Assembly: GCF_900113735.1 (NCBI RefSeq)
Contig: NZ_FOQM01000040.1
Coordinates: 1-64,000, forward strand
Direction of reading: 5' to 3'
DNA: 64,000 nucleotides
Origin: Bradyrhizobium sp. Gha
Lineage (GTDB): Bacteria > Pseudomonadota > Alphaproteobacteria > Rhizobiales > Xanthobacteraceae
Below are positions 53,366 through 62,479 of the stretch, piece by piece. The notes under the pieces are model-generated. The model did no database searches. It saw nothing but the letters and a program-made list of their open reading frames with translations, and was not told the DNA's origin. The first letter of the stretch is position 1; every line of letters starts with the position of its first letter. The translations under genes and the position numbers were made by a program.

Positions 53366-53536
53366 TTGTTAATGGGGCCGAAAACTGGCTGATGTGGTGG
53401 TTCGGTTAGCCGCTCCGGGCCGGCAGGTAAAGCCGGCAGAGGCGGGTCCCAAAGCGCCTGCCCAAAATGCTTACACTTTGGCGGATGATGCGCTACGGCA
53501 GGTATCGCGCCGTCAAAATCAGGCAGGGATGTTGGA

Positions 53537-54517
53537 ATGTTGCTGGTGACCGGCGGGGCCGGTTTTATCGGATCGAATGTCGTCGCCGCGCTGAACCAGG
53601 CGGGGCGCAGCGATGTCGTGGTCTGCGATCTCCTGGGCAGCGACGGCAAATGGCGCAATCTCGCCAAGCGCCAGCTTGTGGATATCGTGCCGCCGGCGGA
53701 ACTGCCGGACTGGTTGAAAGGCCGCAAGCTCGACGCCGTTGTCCATCTCGGGGCGATTTCCGAGACCACCGCGACCGACGGCGATCTCGTGATCGAGACC
53801 AATTTTCGCTTTTCGACGCGCCTGCTCGACTGGTGCACGGCGAATGGTGTGCCGCTGATCTACGCCTCGTCGGCTGCGACTTATGGCGACGGCACCGAGG
53901 GGTTCGACGACGATGCATCGCTACCGGCGCTGAAGAGGCTGCGGCCGATGAATCTGTACGGCTGGAGCAAGCAGCTGTTCGATCTCGCGGTCGCGGAGCG
54001 CGTCGCGCACGGCGTTTCCCTGCCGCCGCAATGGGCCGGGCTGAAATTCTTCAACGTGTTCGGCCCGAACGAATACCACAAGGGCACGATGATGAGCGTG
54101 CTGGCGCGCCGCTTCGATGACGTCAAGGCGGGCCGCGTCGTGCAGCTGTTCAAGTCGCATCGCGACGGCATCGCCGACGGCGATCAGCGCCGCGATTTCA
54201 TCTATGTCGACGATGTCGTGCGCGTCATCATGTGGCTGCTCGCGACGCCCGCGGTGTCGGGGCTGTTCAACGTCGGCACCGGCAAAGCGCGCAGCTTCAG
54301 GGATCTGATGCTCGCGGCCTACGCTGCGCTCGGGACCAGGCCGAACATCGAATATGTCGACATGCCCGAGCAGATTCGCGGCAGCTACCAGTATTTCACC
54401 GAGAGCAAGGTCGATCGGCTCTGCCGTGCCGGCTATAACGGCGGCTTCACGCCGCTCGAAGACGCGGTGAAGGCCTATGTCGGGGATTATCTCGACCGGC
54501 CCGACCGTTTCCGCTGA
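53537..54517 (+). CDS. hldD: ADP-glyceromanno-heptose 6-epimerase
   Basis: A 326-residue SDR that converts ADP-D-glycero- to ADP-L-glycero-manno-heptose. VTGGAGFIGSNVVAALNQAG (NADP site), VVHLGAISETTATDGDLVIE, SSAATYGDGTEGFDD, YGWSKQLFDLA (Tyr-x3-Lys), WAGLKFFNVFGPNEYHKGTM and GIADGDQRRDFIYVDDVV are diagnostic of HldD/RfaD. Heptose cluster with hldE downstream (11-base gap). Confidence 0.96.
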   Translation: MLLVTGGAGFIGSNVVAALNQAGRSDVVVCDLLGSDGKWRNLAKRQLVDIVPPAELPDWLKGRKLDAVVHLGAISETTATDGDLVIETNFRFSTRLLDWCTANGVPLIYASSAATYGDGTEGFDDDASLPALKRLRPMNLYGWSKQLFDLAVAERVAHGVSLPPQWAGLKFFNVFGPNEYHKGTMMSVLARRFDDVKAGRVVQLFKSHRDGIADGDQRRDFIYVDDVVRVIMWLLATPAVSGLFNVGTGKARSFRDLMLAAYAALGTRPNIEYVDMPEQIRGSYQYFTESKVDRLCRAGYNGGFTPLEDAVKAYVGDYLDRPDRFR

Positions 54518-54528
54518 GGCCCATCGCC

Positions 54529-56013
54529 ATGCCGACGCCCATCCTCGATTTTGATGCTCTCTCGCACGACATCGCGCGCCGCACGGTGCTGTGCATCGGC
54601 GACATCATGCTGGACGAGTTCGTCTATGGCGAGGTGTCGCGGATCTCGCCGGAAGCGCCGACACCCGTCATCGCCGCCCAGCGCAGCGAGATCCATATCG
54701 GCGGCGCCGGCAATGTCGCGCGCAATGTCGCTGCGCTTGGCGCGCGCTGTATCTTCGTCGGCCTCGTCGGCGAGGATGAGGCCGGCAAGCGGCTCGCCTC
54801 CGCGCTGGCAGACCATGCCGGCATCGAAAGCGCGCTGGTGTGCGATCCGTCGCGGCCGACCACGCGAAAAGTCCGTTTCGTCTCCGAGCATTTTTCCACG
54901 CATATGCTGCGCGCGGATTGGGAGCAGGCGGTCGCCGCATCCGAAGAGGTCGAGACCAGGCTGATCGAAGCGATCCTGCCGCGGATCGCGCGCGCCGATA
55001 TCGTGCTGCTCTCCGACTATGCCAAGGGCGTGCTCACCGCACGCGTGATCCGCCACACCATCGACGCCGCGCGCAAACTCGGCAAGCGCGTGATTGTCGA
55101 TCCCAAGAGCCTGAACTGGGCGATCTATCGCGGGGCCACGCTGCTCACGCCCAACCGCAAGGAATTCTCGGAGGCCACCCGCAGCCGCGCCGACACGCCG
55201 CAGAGCATCGTCGATGCCAGCGAGGACGTGATGCGGCTTGCCGATTGCGAGGCGATCCTGGTGACGCAGGGCGAGCACGGCATGACTTTGGTGCCGCGCA
55301 GCCGCGAGGCCGTTCACGTGCCGGCTTTCCCCGTGAAGGTGCGCGACGTCTCCGGCGCCGGAGACACCGTGGCCGCCGCGCTCGCGGTTTCGCTCGCGGC
55401 GGATGCGGACTGGGACACGGCGCTGCGCATGGCGAGTGCGGCGGCCGCGGTCGCGGTCGGCAAGCAGGGCACCGCCAGCGTGAGCGCCGACGAGCTGCGC
55501 CGAAAGATCCTGCCGCATGCCACGCTCGCAGCCGAGGAGAAGGTGGTGAGCGCGCCCGACACGCTCGAGGCCCGGCTCGCCGAATGGAAGGGGCAGGGGC
55601 TGCGCGTCGGTTTCACCAATGGCTGCTTCGACATCCTGCATCCCGGCCACGTCAAGGTGCTGACGGCGGCGCGCGCCGCCTGCGACCGCCTGATCGTCGG
55701 GCTGAACAGCGACGCCTCGGTGCGGCGGCTCAAGGGCGAGGAGCGTCCGGTGCAGGACGAACGGGCGCGCGCGGAGGTGCTGGCCGCGCTCGAAGCGGTC
55801 GATCTCGTGGTCATCTTCGAAGAGGACACGCCGATCGACCTGATCAGGCGGATCACACCAAGCGTGCTGGTGAAGGGCGGCGACTACACCCGCGAGCAGG
55901 TGGTCGGCCACGACGTGGTCGAGGCCGCCGGCGGAATGGTCGTGCTGGTCGACATCCTCCAGGGTTTCAGCACCACCGCGCTGGTGCATCGTGCGCGTGG
56001 AGGCGCCAAGTGA
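54529..56013 (+). CDS. hldE: Bifunctional heptose-7-phosphate kinase/ADP-heptose synthase
   Basis: A 494-residue two-domain enzyme. Residues 1-325 are a PfkB/ribokinase-type kinase (GDIMLDEFVYGEVSRISPEA; GGAGNVARNVAALGARC; DVSGAGDTVAAALAVSLA with the catalytic Asp) that phosphorylates heptose 7-phosphate at C1; 360-494 is a cytidylyltransferase-fold adenylyltransferase (FTNGCFDILHPGHVKVLTAA with HPGH; RPVQDERARAEVLAALEAVD). Both catalytic sites are intact, so this is the fused E. coli-type enzyme. GAGG upstream of ATG 54529; its stop overlaps the next GTG. Confidence 0.97.
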   Translation: MPTPILDFDALSHDIARRTVLCIGDIMLDEFVYGEVSRISPEAPTPVIAAQRSEIHIGGAGNVARNVAALGARCIFVGLVGEDEAGKRLASALADHAGIESALVCDPSRPTTRKVRFVSEHFSTHMLRADWEQAVAASEEVETRLIEAILPRIARADIVLLSDYAKGVLTARVIRHTIDAARKLGKRVIVDPKSLNWAIYRGATLLTPNRKEFSEATRSRADTPQSIVDASEDVMRLADCEAILVTQGEHGMTLVPRSREAVHVPAFPVKVRDVSGAGDTVAAALAVSLAADADWDTALRMASAAAAVAVGKQGTASVSADELRRKILPHATLAAEEKVVSAPDTLEARLAEWKGQGLRVGFTNGCFDILHPGHVKVLTAARAACDRLIVGLNSDASVRRLKGEERPVQDERARAEVLAALEAVDLVVIFEEDTPIDLIRRITPSVLVKGGDYTREQVVGHDVVEAAGGMVVLVDILQGFSTTALVHRARGGAK

Positions 56014-57296
56014 TCACGCTGGCGGAAAAGACGAGCGCCCCCATGCTGTGGCGGCGTCTGCGCAGTCCGGCCGCGTGGAGCGAGACGGCCGACCTGTTCG
56101 CGATTCTCACGGTGGTCTCGCTGCCGTGGTCGACGTCGCTCACGGCGATCTTCAACGTCCTGTTCCTGCTGTGCCTGGTGCCGTTCCTCGACTGGAAGGC
56201 ATTCCTGCGATCGCTGACGCGCCCGATCTGCGCGGCGCCGATCGCGCTGGTTCTGCTGGCGCTGGTGGGAACGCTGTGGTCGGACGCGGCCTGGGGGGCG
56301 CGTCTCTATGCGGTCAATCCGACGGTCAAGCTGCTGGTGCTGCCGGTGCTGCTCTATCATTTCGAGCGTTCGCCGCGCGGGCGCTGGATCTTCATCGCCT
56401 TCCTGGTCTCCTGTGCCCTGCTGTCGGTGATGTCGTGGCTGGTCGCCTTCTATCCCAATTTGACGCTCAGGCACGACCAGCTCGAGCGCGGCATCTTCGT
56501 CAAGAACTACATCGACCAGAGCCAGGAATTCACGCTTTGCGCGGTCGCGCTTGCTTATCCGATCGTGCTGCTGCTGCGTGAGAAGCGCCACTGGCTGGCC
56601 GGATTGCTGACGGCGCTGGCCCTGAGCTTCTTCGTCAACATGGCCTTCGTGGTGGTATCGCGCACCGCACTGGTCACCATTCCGATCATGTTCGGCGTGT
56701 TCGCGCTGCTTCATTTGAGGTCGCGCAGCATCGCGCTGATCTCGGTCGCCCTGGTCGCCGGGGCGGCGGTCGCCTGGCAGGCCTCGCCGCAATTGCGCAA
56801 GACCGCCGACACCTTTGTCAGCGACTACACCCGCTACAAGGAGAAGGGCGAGCCGACCTCGATGGGCCTGAGGCTCGAATTCTGGCGAAAATCCCTCGGC
56901 TTCTTCGCGGAGGCCCCGATCAAGGGGCACGGGACCGGGTCGACGCGCGGCCTGTTCGAGCAGGTCGCCACGCCGAGCGGCCAATACCTGGCGTCCGCCG
57001 AGGTGATCGGGAATCCGCATAACCAGACGCTGAACGTCGCCGTGCAATGGGGCGTGATCGGCATCGTCGTTCTCTACGCGATCTGGATCCTGCATTTGTT
57101 GTTGTTCCGCGGCGACGGGCTGGCCTATTGGATCGGGCTGCTGGTCGTGGTGCAGAACATCTTCACCTCGCTGTTCAACTCCCATCTGTTCGATTTCCAC
57201 GAGGGCTGGATGTACGTCATCGGCGTCGGCGTCGCCGGCGGCATGGTGATCCGGGCACAAGGGAAGGCGGCGAAGGTGGGGCAAGCCGGTTCCTGA
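56010..57296 (+). CDS. O-antigen ligase/polymerase-like membrane protein
   Basis: A 428-residue inner-membrane protein with about ten helices and the Wzy_C/WaaL periplasmic loop containing FWRKSLGFFAEAPIKGHGTG and NPHNQTLNVAVQWGVIGIVV (the HNxxL-type motif of ligases). WaaL joins the O-chain to lipid A-core in the periplasm. GTG 56010 overlaps the hldE stop (GTGA) and has GGAGG upstream, so it is co-translated. Ligase versus polymerase cannot be separated; position after core genes favours ligase. Confidence 0.82.
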   Translation: MITLAEKTSAPMLWRRLRSPAAWSETADLFAILTVVSLPWSTSLTAIFNVLFLLCLVPFLDWKAFLRSLTRPICAAPIALVLLALVGTLWSDAAWGARLYAVNPTVKLLVLPVLLYHFERSPRGRWIFIAFLVSCALLSVMSWLVAFYPNLTLRHDQLERGIFVKNYIDQSQEFTLCAVALAYPIVLLLREKRHWLAGLLTALALSFFVNMAFVVVSRTALVTIPIMFGVFALLHLRSRSIALISVALVAGAAVAWQASPQLRKTADTFVSDYTRYKEKGEPTSMGLRLEFWRKSLGFFAEAPIKGHGTGSTRGLFEQVATPSGQYLASAEVIGNPHNQTLNVAVQWGVIGIVVLYAIWILHLLLFRGDGLAYWIGLLVVVQNIFTSLFNSHLFDFHEGWMYVIGVGVAGGMVIRAQGKAAKVGQAGS

Positions 57297-57394
57297 ACGG
57301 TCGCGCGGCTGGCAACCTCCGACTGGCAACTCTTGCCGAGATGGGCTATCAGCGCGGTCAGGTTGCACTTATCTGGATATTCATCGGTCGTCGG

Positions 57395-59305
57395 ATGACG
57401 CGTCTTTCGCATCTCACATTGCGCAATTTTCTGATTGCCCTCCACGACCTGCTGGCGACCACGGCGGCGTTGTTTGCGGCTTTCTATCTGCGTTTCGAGG
57501 GCGGCGAGGGCTTCTACGACCGTTTGCCGCTGCTGTTTCAGATCCTGCCCTATTTCCTTGCCTTCAGCGTGGTCGTGTTCTTCATCTTCAACCTGACCAC
57601 GACGAAATGGCGCTTCATATCGCTGCCCGACGCGCTGAACATCATCCGCGTCGCGAGCGTGCTGACGGTTGCGCTGCTGGTGCTCGACTACGTCTTCGTC
57701 GCTCCCAACGTTCGCGGCGCCTTTTTCCTCGGCAAGGTGACCATCGTCCTCTACTGGTTCCTGGAGATCACCTCCCTCAGTGCGTTGCGTATGGCCTACC
57801 GCTATTTCCGCTACACGCGGGTGCGGCGGCATGCCCGCACCGAGGATGCCGCGCCGACGCTGCTGATCGGCCGCGCGGCCGATGCCGAGGTGCTTCTGCG
57901 CGGCATCGAGAGTGGCGCCATCAAGCGAATCTGGCCGGTCGGCGTGCTGTCGCCGTCGGGTTCCGATCGCGGCCAGTTCATCCGTAACGTGCCGGTGCTT
58001 GGCGGCATTGACGACATCGAGGACATTTTCGCCGACTTCGCCAAGCGCAGCAAGCCGATCGCGCGCGTGGTGATGACGCCGTCGGCGTTCGAGCCGGAGG
58101 CCCATCCGGAATCGATCCTGATGCGCGCGCGCAAATTGGGTATGATCGTCAACCGCATGCCCTCGCTGGAGAGCGGCGACGCGCCGCGGCTGACCGCGGT
58201 CGCGGTCGAGGATCTGCTGCTGCGGCCCAGCGAAAAGATCGACTATGCGCGCCTCGAAGGCTTGATCCGGGGCAAGGCCGTGATCGTCACCGGTGGCGGC
58301 GGATCGATCGGCTCGGAGATCTGCGAGCGTGTGGTCGCCTTCGGCGCCGCGCGCCTGCTGATCCTGGAGAATTCGGAGCCGGCGCTCTACGCGGTCACCG
58401 AGGCACTCGCTGCGCACGGCGCGGCGGCCACGATCGAAGGGCGGATCGCCGACATTCGCGATCGCGAGCGCGTCATGCGCCTGATGGCCGAGTTCAAGCC
58501 CGATATCGTGTTCCACGCGGCCGCGCTGAAGCACGTGCCGATCCTCGAGCGCGACTGGAGCGAGGGCGTCAAGACCAACATCTTCGGCTCGATCAACGTG
58601 GCCGATGCGGCGCTTGCCGCCGGCGCCGAGGCCATGGTGATGATCTCGACCGACAAGGCGATCGAGCCGGTGTCGATGCTCGGTCTCACCAAGCGTTTTG
58701 CCGAAATGTACTGCCAGGCGCTCGACCATGATCTTGCGACGGGCGGCGGCGCCAAGCCGCCGATGCGCCTGATCTCGGTCCGCTTCGGCAATGTGCTGGC
58801 CTCGAACGGCTCGGTGGTGCCGAAGTTCAAGGCCCAGATCGACGCCGGCGGCCCGGTGACGGTGACCCATCCCGACATGGTCCGCTACTTCATGACCATC
58901 CGCGAGGCCTGCGACCTCGTCATCACCGCGGCAACGCATGCGCTCGGAACACAGCGCCCTGACGTCTCGGTTTACGTCCTCAACATGGGCCAGCCGGTGA
59001 AGATCGTCGATCTCGCCGAACGCATGATCCGTCTCTCCGGCCTGCAGCCCGGCTACGACATCGAGATCGTGTTCACCGGCATGCGGCCGGGCGAGCGCCT
59101 GCACGAGATCCTGTTCGCCTCCGAAGAGCCGACCCGCGAGATCGGTGTCGCCGGCATCATGGCCGCACAGCCGAACGAGCCGCCGATGCAGACGCTGCGC
59201 AAGTGGATCGCGGCACTCGACCAGGCGATCGCACGCGACGATCGGGCGACGATCAAGACCATCCTGAAGGATGCGGTCCCCGAATTCGGGTCGACCGCGG
59301 CCTGA
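57395..59305 (+). CDS. CapD/WbpM-type UDP-sugar 4,6-dehydratase
   Basis: A 636-residue membrane-bound SDR. Residues 1-115 hold four helices (ALHDLLATTAALFAAFYLRF first), 140-260 a Rossmann sensor domain (TLLIGRAADAEVLLRGIESG), and 280-600 the catalytic SDR with VTGGGGSIGSEICERV, FHAAALKHVPILERDWSEGV, STDKAIEPVSMLGLTKRFAE (Met in place of the usual Tyr of Tyr-x3-Lys, as in WbpM/PglF) and RFGNVLASNGSVVPKF. It makes UDP-4-keto-6-deoxyhexosamines for O-chain. ATG 57395 is chosen because the family starts just before helix 1; an upstream ATG at 57341 is possible. Confidence 0.92.
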   Translation: MTRLSHLTLRNFLIALHDLLATTAALFAAFYLRFEGGEGFYDRLPLLFQILPYFLAFSVVVFFIFNLTTTKWRFISLPDALNIIRVASVLTVALLVLDYVFVAPNVRGAFFLGKVTIVLYWFLEITSLSALRMAYRYFRYTRVRRHARTEDAAPTLLIGRAADAEVLLRGIESGAIKRIWPVGVLSPSGSDRGQFIRNVPVLGGIDDIEDIFADFAKRSKPIARVVMTPSAFEPEAHPESILMRARKLGMIVNRMPSLESGDAPRLTAVAVEDLLLRPSEKIDYARLEGLIRGKAVIVTGGGGSIGSEICERVVAFGAARLLILENSEPALYAVTEALAAHGAAATIEGRIADIRDRERVMRLMAEFKPDIVFHAAALKHVPILERDWSEGVKTNIFGSINVADAALAAGAEAMVMISTDKAIEPVSMLGLTKRFAEMYCQALDHDLATGGGAKPPMRLISVRFGNVLASNGSVVPKFKAQIDAGGPVTVTHPDMVRYFMTIREACDLVITAATHALGTQRPDVSVYVLNMGQPVKIVDLAERMIRLSGLQPGYDIEIVFTGMRPGERLHEILFASEEPTREIGVAGIMAAQPNEPPMQTLRKWIAALDQAIARDDRATIKTILKDAVPEFGSTAA

Positions 59306-59307
59306 CC

Positions 59308-60540
59308 ATGCAGCCGCAAGACAAGATCGCCGGCAAGATCGTCGTCGCGAGTCAGCACTATCCGCCGGATCCGAGCACGACCGCGGCGATCATGGCCGAG
59401 ATCGCCTGCCGCCTCGTCACCGAGCGCGATGTCGTCGTGCTGTCGGGCTCGCCCGGCGCGCTGCCGGACTCACAGACCGGTCCGGGCAAGCCGCGCGTCA
59501 TCACCGTCAAGAACCGGATGGCGGGAAAGGCGGCGCTGGTCCGGCGCGGCCTGTCCGAGCTGCTGTTCGTGCTGCGCATCTTCATCGCGCTGTTGCGGCA
59601 GTTGCGGCGTGGCGACGTCGTCCTCACCGTCACCGCGCCCTTCATGCTGCCTTATGTGGTCGCGGCGGCTGCGTGGCTCAAAGGCGCGCGCTCGGCGCTG
59701 ATCCTGCACGACCTCTTTCCCGACGTGCTGGTGATGGCCGGCCTGTTGAAGCCGCACTCGATCGTGACGGGCGCGATGCGCGCCGCCAATGGCCTGATGT
59801 TCCGTGCGCTCAACGCCGTCATCACCATCGGCCGCGATGCGGAAGCGCCGCTGCTCGGCTATTCCGGCATGACGCGGAGCAAGATCCGCTTCATCCCGAA
59901 CTGGGCGACGCTCGTGCCTGCGGCGCGGCCGGTGACATCGGACAATCCGTACCGCGCGGGCCTTACGGAGCGTTTCATCGTCGGGCTGTCGGGCAATCTC
60001 GGCTTCACCCATGATCCCGACATCGTGTTCGAGGCGGCGCGCCTGCTGAGGGATGAACCGGATATCGGCTTCCTGCTCTCCGGCTGGGGCATCGGCTTCG
60101 AGCGGCTGAAGCAATTGCAGGCCGAAGCCAACCTGCCCAACATCGTCTTCGTGGCGCGGGTCGAGGATGCGGAGCTCGAGGCATTCCTGGCCGCGGCCGA
60201 CCTCTGGATTATTCCCTACCGGAAGGACGTGGCGGGGGTGTCGGTGCCGAGCCGTTTCTATAATGTGCTGGCGGTCGGCCGCCCGGTCGTGCTGGTTTCG
60301 GAGCCCGAGGCCGAGGCCGCCCTGACGGTGGTCGAGAGCGGGCTCGGCTGGGTGGTGACGCCGGGCCGGGCCGATCAGCTCGCAGAAGCGATCCGGGCGG
60401 CGTCCCGTTCCGATGACGACGCCATGGCCGGCCGGGCGGTGAAGGCCGCCGCGAGGTTCGATCGCAGCGTTGCGATGAATGCCTATGCCGGTGTGATCGA
60501 CGAGCTGTTGCGCAACCCTGTTCTTTCGGAGCAACGATGA
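59308..60540 (+). CDS. Family-4-type glycosyltransferase (WcaI/WbuB-like)
   Basis: A 410-residue GT4 glycosyltransferase transferring an amino-sugar or deoxysugar to the lipid-linked O-unit. KIVVASQHYPPDPSTTAAIM (N-lobe), LILHDLFPDVLVMAGLL, LSGNLGFTHDPDIVFEAARL (donor site), WIIPYRKDVAGVSVPSRFYN and VLAVGRPVVLVSEPEAE match the WbuB/FnlA-neighbour glycosyltransferases. ATG 59308 lies two bases after the dehydratase stop. Coupled to the next gene by ATGA. Confidence 0.85.
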   Translation: MQPQDKIAGKIVVASQHYPPDPSTTAAIMAEIACRLVTERDVVVLSGSPGALPDSQTGPGKPRVITVKNRMAGKAALVRRGLSELLFVLRIFIALLRQLRRGDVVLTVTAPFMLPYVVAAAAWLKGARSALILHDLFPDVLVMAGLLKPHSIVTGAMRAANGLMFRALNAVITIGRDAEAPLLGYSGMTRSKIRFIPNWATLVPAARPVTSDNPYRAGLTERFIVGLSGNLGFTHDPDIVFEAARLLRDEPDIGFLLSGWGIGFERLKQLQAEANLPNIVFVARVEDAELEAFLAAADLWIIPYRKDVAGVSVPSRFYNVLAVGRPVVLVSEPEAEAALTVVESGLGWVVTPGRADQLAEAIRAASRSDDDAMAGRAVKAAARFDRSVAMNAYAGVIDELLRNPVLSEQR

Positions 60541-61484
60541 GCGCGGGAAAACCGGTCGTGTTGGTAACGGGGGCGAGCGGCTTCGTCGGCCGTCACGTTG
60601 CGCCTACGCTCGCGGGCGAAGGCTGGTCGGTCCGGCGTGCGGTTCGCAGTCCGGCGGGCATGGACGGCGAGGTCGTGGTCGGATCGATCGGCCCCGATAC
60701 CGACTGGACGGCGGCGCTGGACGGCGTCGATGCCGTCGTTCACCTCGCCGCCCGCGTGCATCACAAAAACGACGAGCATGCGGTCCAGCTCTACCGCAAC
60801 GTCAACATCACAGGCACGCTGCACCTGGCACGCTCCGCCGCAACGGCGGGCGTGCGCCAGTTCATCTTCATCAGCACCGTTCTCGTCCATGGCCGGAGCA
60901 ATGAGGGCCGGGCCCCGTTCAGCGAGAACGACATCCTGACGCCGCGCGGCCTCTATGGCATGTCCAAGGCCGCGGCCGAGGCGGGCTTGAGGACGCTGGC
61001 GCGCGACAGCAACATGAAGATCTCGGTGATCAGGCCGCCGCTGGTCTATGGCGCGGGTGCCAGGGGCAATTTCGCGTTGCTGTCCCGCGCGGTGAATTTG
61101 GGACTGCCGCTGCCCTTTGCCGCGATCCACAACCATCGCGCCTTCCTGGCCGTGCAGAACCTCTCATCCTTCATCCAGCGCCGGCTCGCCCAAGGCGACC
61201 ACGCGAACAATTTCGAGATATTCCTGGTGGCCGACAAGGAGCAGGTCTCGACGCCGGAATTTGTCGAGCGTCTGGCGAAGGCGTCCGGCAAGAGCCCCCG
61301 TCTGTTCGGGATGTCGCCGAAATTGCTGAGCTCCCTGCTCGTCATGCTCGGCCAGCAGGACACGCATGACAGCCTGATCGGCTCGCTCGAGCTCGACGTC
61401 TCCAAGGCGATCGCAACGGGATGGCAGCCAGCGGTGACGCTTGACGAGGGCTTGCAGCTGGCGCTGACGGCTCAGGACGCCTGA
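60537..61484 (+). CDS. NAD-dependent epimerase/reductase (UDP-4-keto-hexosamine type)
   Basis: A 315-residue extended SDR. VTGASGFVGRHVAPTLAGEG (NAD site), VVHLAARVHHKNDEHAVQLY, FIFISTVLVHGRSNEGRAPF, LYGMSKAAAEAGLRTLA (Tyr-x3-Lys) and VIRPPLVYGAGARGNFALLS match the WbpV/WbuX group that reduces or epimerises the product of the CapD-type dehydratase. Together with the dehydratase and the glycosyltransferase it forms a QuiNAc/FucNAc-type synthesis set. Overlaps the end of the convergent wecA-like gene by 13 bases. Confidence 0.87.
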   Translation: MSAGKPVVLVTGASGFVGRHVAPTLAGEGWSVRRAVRSPAGMDGEVVVGSIGPDTDWTAALDGVDAVVHLAARVHHKNDEHAVQLYRNVNITGTLHLARSAATAGVRQFIFISTVLVHGRSNEGRAPFSENDILTPRGLYGMSKAAAEAGLRTLARDSNMKISVIRPPLVYGAGARGNFALLSRAVNLGLPLPFAAIHNHRAFLAVQNLSSFIQRRLAQGDHANNFEIFLVADKEQVSTPEFVERLAKASGKSPRLFGMSPKLLSSLLVMLGQQDTHDSLIGSLELDVSKAIATGWQPAVTLDEGLQLALTAQDA

Positions 61485-62479
61485 GGGCGGGAGAACCGCC
61501 GCAGCACGACGGCGACGGCAATCGCGCCGGCGAGCAGGGCGAGCAGCGTGAGCGTCGTCGAGGCGGCGCGAACGGTGAGGATGGCCAGCGCCGCCAGCAA
61601 GAGATTGAGCACGAACGCCTCGCCGATCACGCGCGGGACGCTGAAGCCGTTGTCGGTCGCGCGCTGGTAGAAGTGCGAGCGGTGCGCCGACCAGAATTGT
61701 TCGCGCCGTGCGATCCGGCGGAACAGCGTGATGGTGGAATCGGCGAGGTAATAGGCGGGCAGCAGCAGCGCCGCGGCCGGTTGTCCTTGCCAGGCAAGCT
61801 CGAGCAGGCACCAGCCGAGCAGAAGGCCGATCGGCAGGCTGCCGACGTCGCCGAGAAAGACTTTTGCGACCGGCTTGTTGAATGGCGCAAAGCCGAGCAT
61901 TGCGCCGCAGAGTGCCGTTGCGAGCAGCACCGCCGGCCAGGACAAGTTCCCGAGCAGTCCGAGCAGCAGCAGTGCGGCGCTGATTGGCACCATTTCGGCA
62001 ACCGTCATCAGGTCCAGCCCGTCCATGAAGTTGACGAGGTTCACGAACCAGACACCGGCGAGCACGATCAGGCCGCGCTCCAGCGCCAGCGGCAGGGCAG
62101 GCACGATGCGTGCATCGTCAGGCGCGGTGAACACGACAGCGCCGACGCAAGCCGCCTGCAGCACGAGCCGCACCAAGACCGGCAGCGAGACGATGTCGTC
62201 GGCGAACCCGACCAGCGCGATGATGATTGTTGCAATCACCAGCGCCGGCGGGATGGCAACGTTCGCCCATACCGCCCATCCGGAAGCGACGACGAGTGTC
62301 GCCGCGATCACTGCGATGCCCGCGCCTTGCGGGGTGGGGATACGATGCGAGGAACGCGCATTCGGCCGCGCCAATGCGTAGCGCTGCAGCAGCGGGCGGC
62401 TGATCCAGGTGATGAGCGCCGAGATCAGCGCGGCGATCGCAACGGCAAGCAGCGACGGCGCGATTGGAAGCGCGTTCAC
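61472..62479 (-). CDS. WecA/MraY-family undecaprenyl-phosphate sugar-1-phosphate transferase
   Basis: A 335-residue, about ten-helix enzyme that starts O-chain synthesis by moving a sugar-1-phosphate to undecaprenyl phosphate. Family motifs: GFADDIVSLPVLVRLVLQ (DD pair), VNFMDGLDLMTVAEMV (NxMDGxD), KVFLGDVGSLPIGLLLG (GDxGS) and WSAHRSHFYQRA (His motif). I choose GTG 62479 because it overlaps the upstream stop (GTGA) and begins helix 1 correctly; the open frame runs on to 63238 without meaning. The partner glycosyltransferases lie on the other strand. Confidence 0.9.
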   Translation of the reverse strand: MNALPIAPSLLAVAIAALISALITWISRPLLQRYALARPNARSSHRIPTPQGAGIAVIAATLVVASGWAVWANVAIPPALVIATIIIALVGFADDIVSLPVLVRLVLQAACVGAVVFTAPDDARIVPALPLALERGLIVLAGVWFVNLVNFMDGLDLMTVAEMVPISAALLLLGLLGNLSWPAVLLATALCGAMLGFAPFNKPVAKVFLGDVGSLPIGLLLGWCLLELAWQGQPAAALLLPAYYLADSTITLFRRIARREQFWSAHRSHFYQRATDNGFSVPRVIGEAFVLNLLLAALAILTVRAASTTLTLLALLAGAIAVAVVLRRFSRPQAS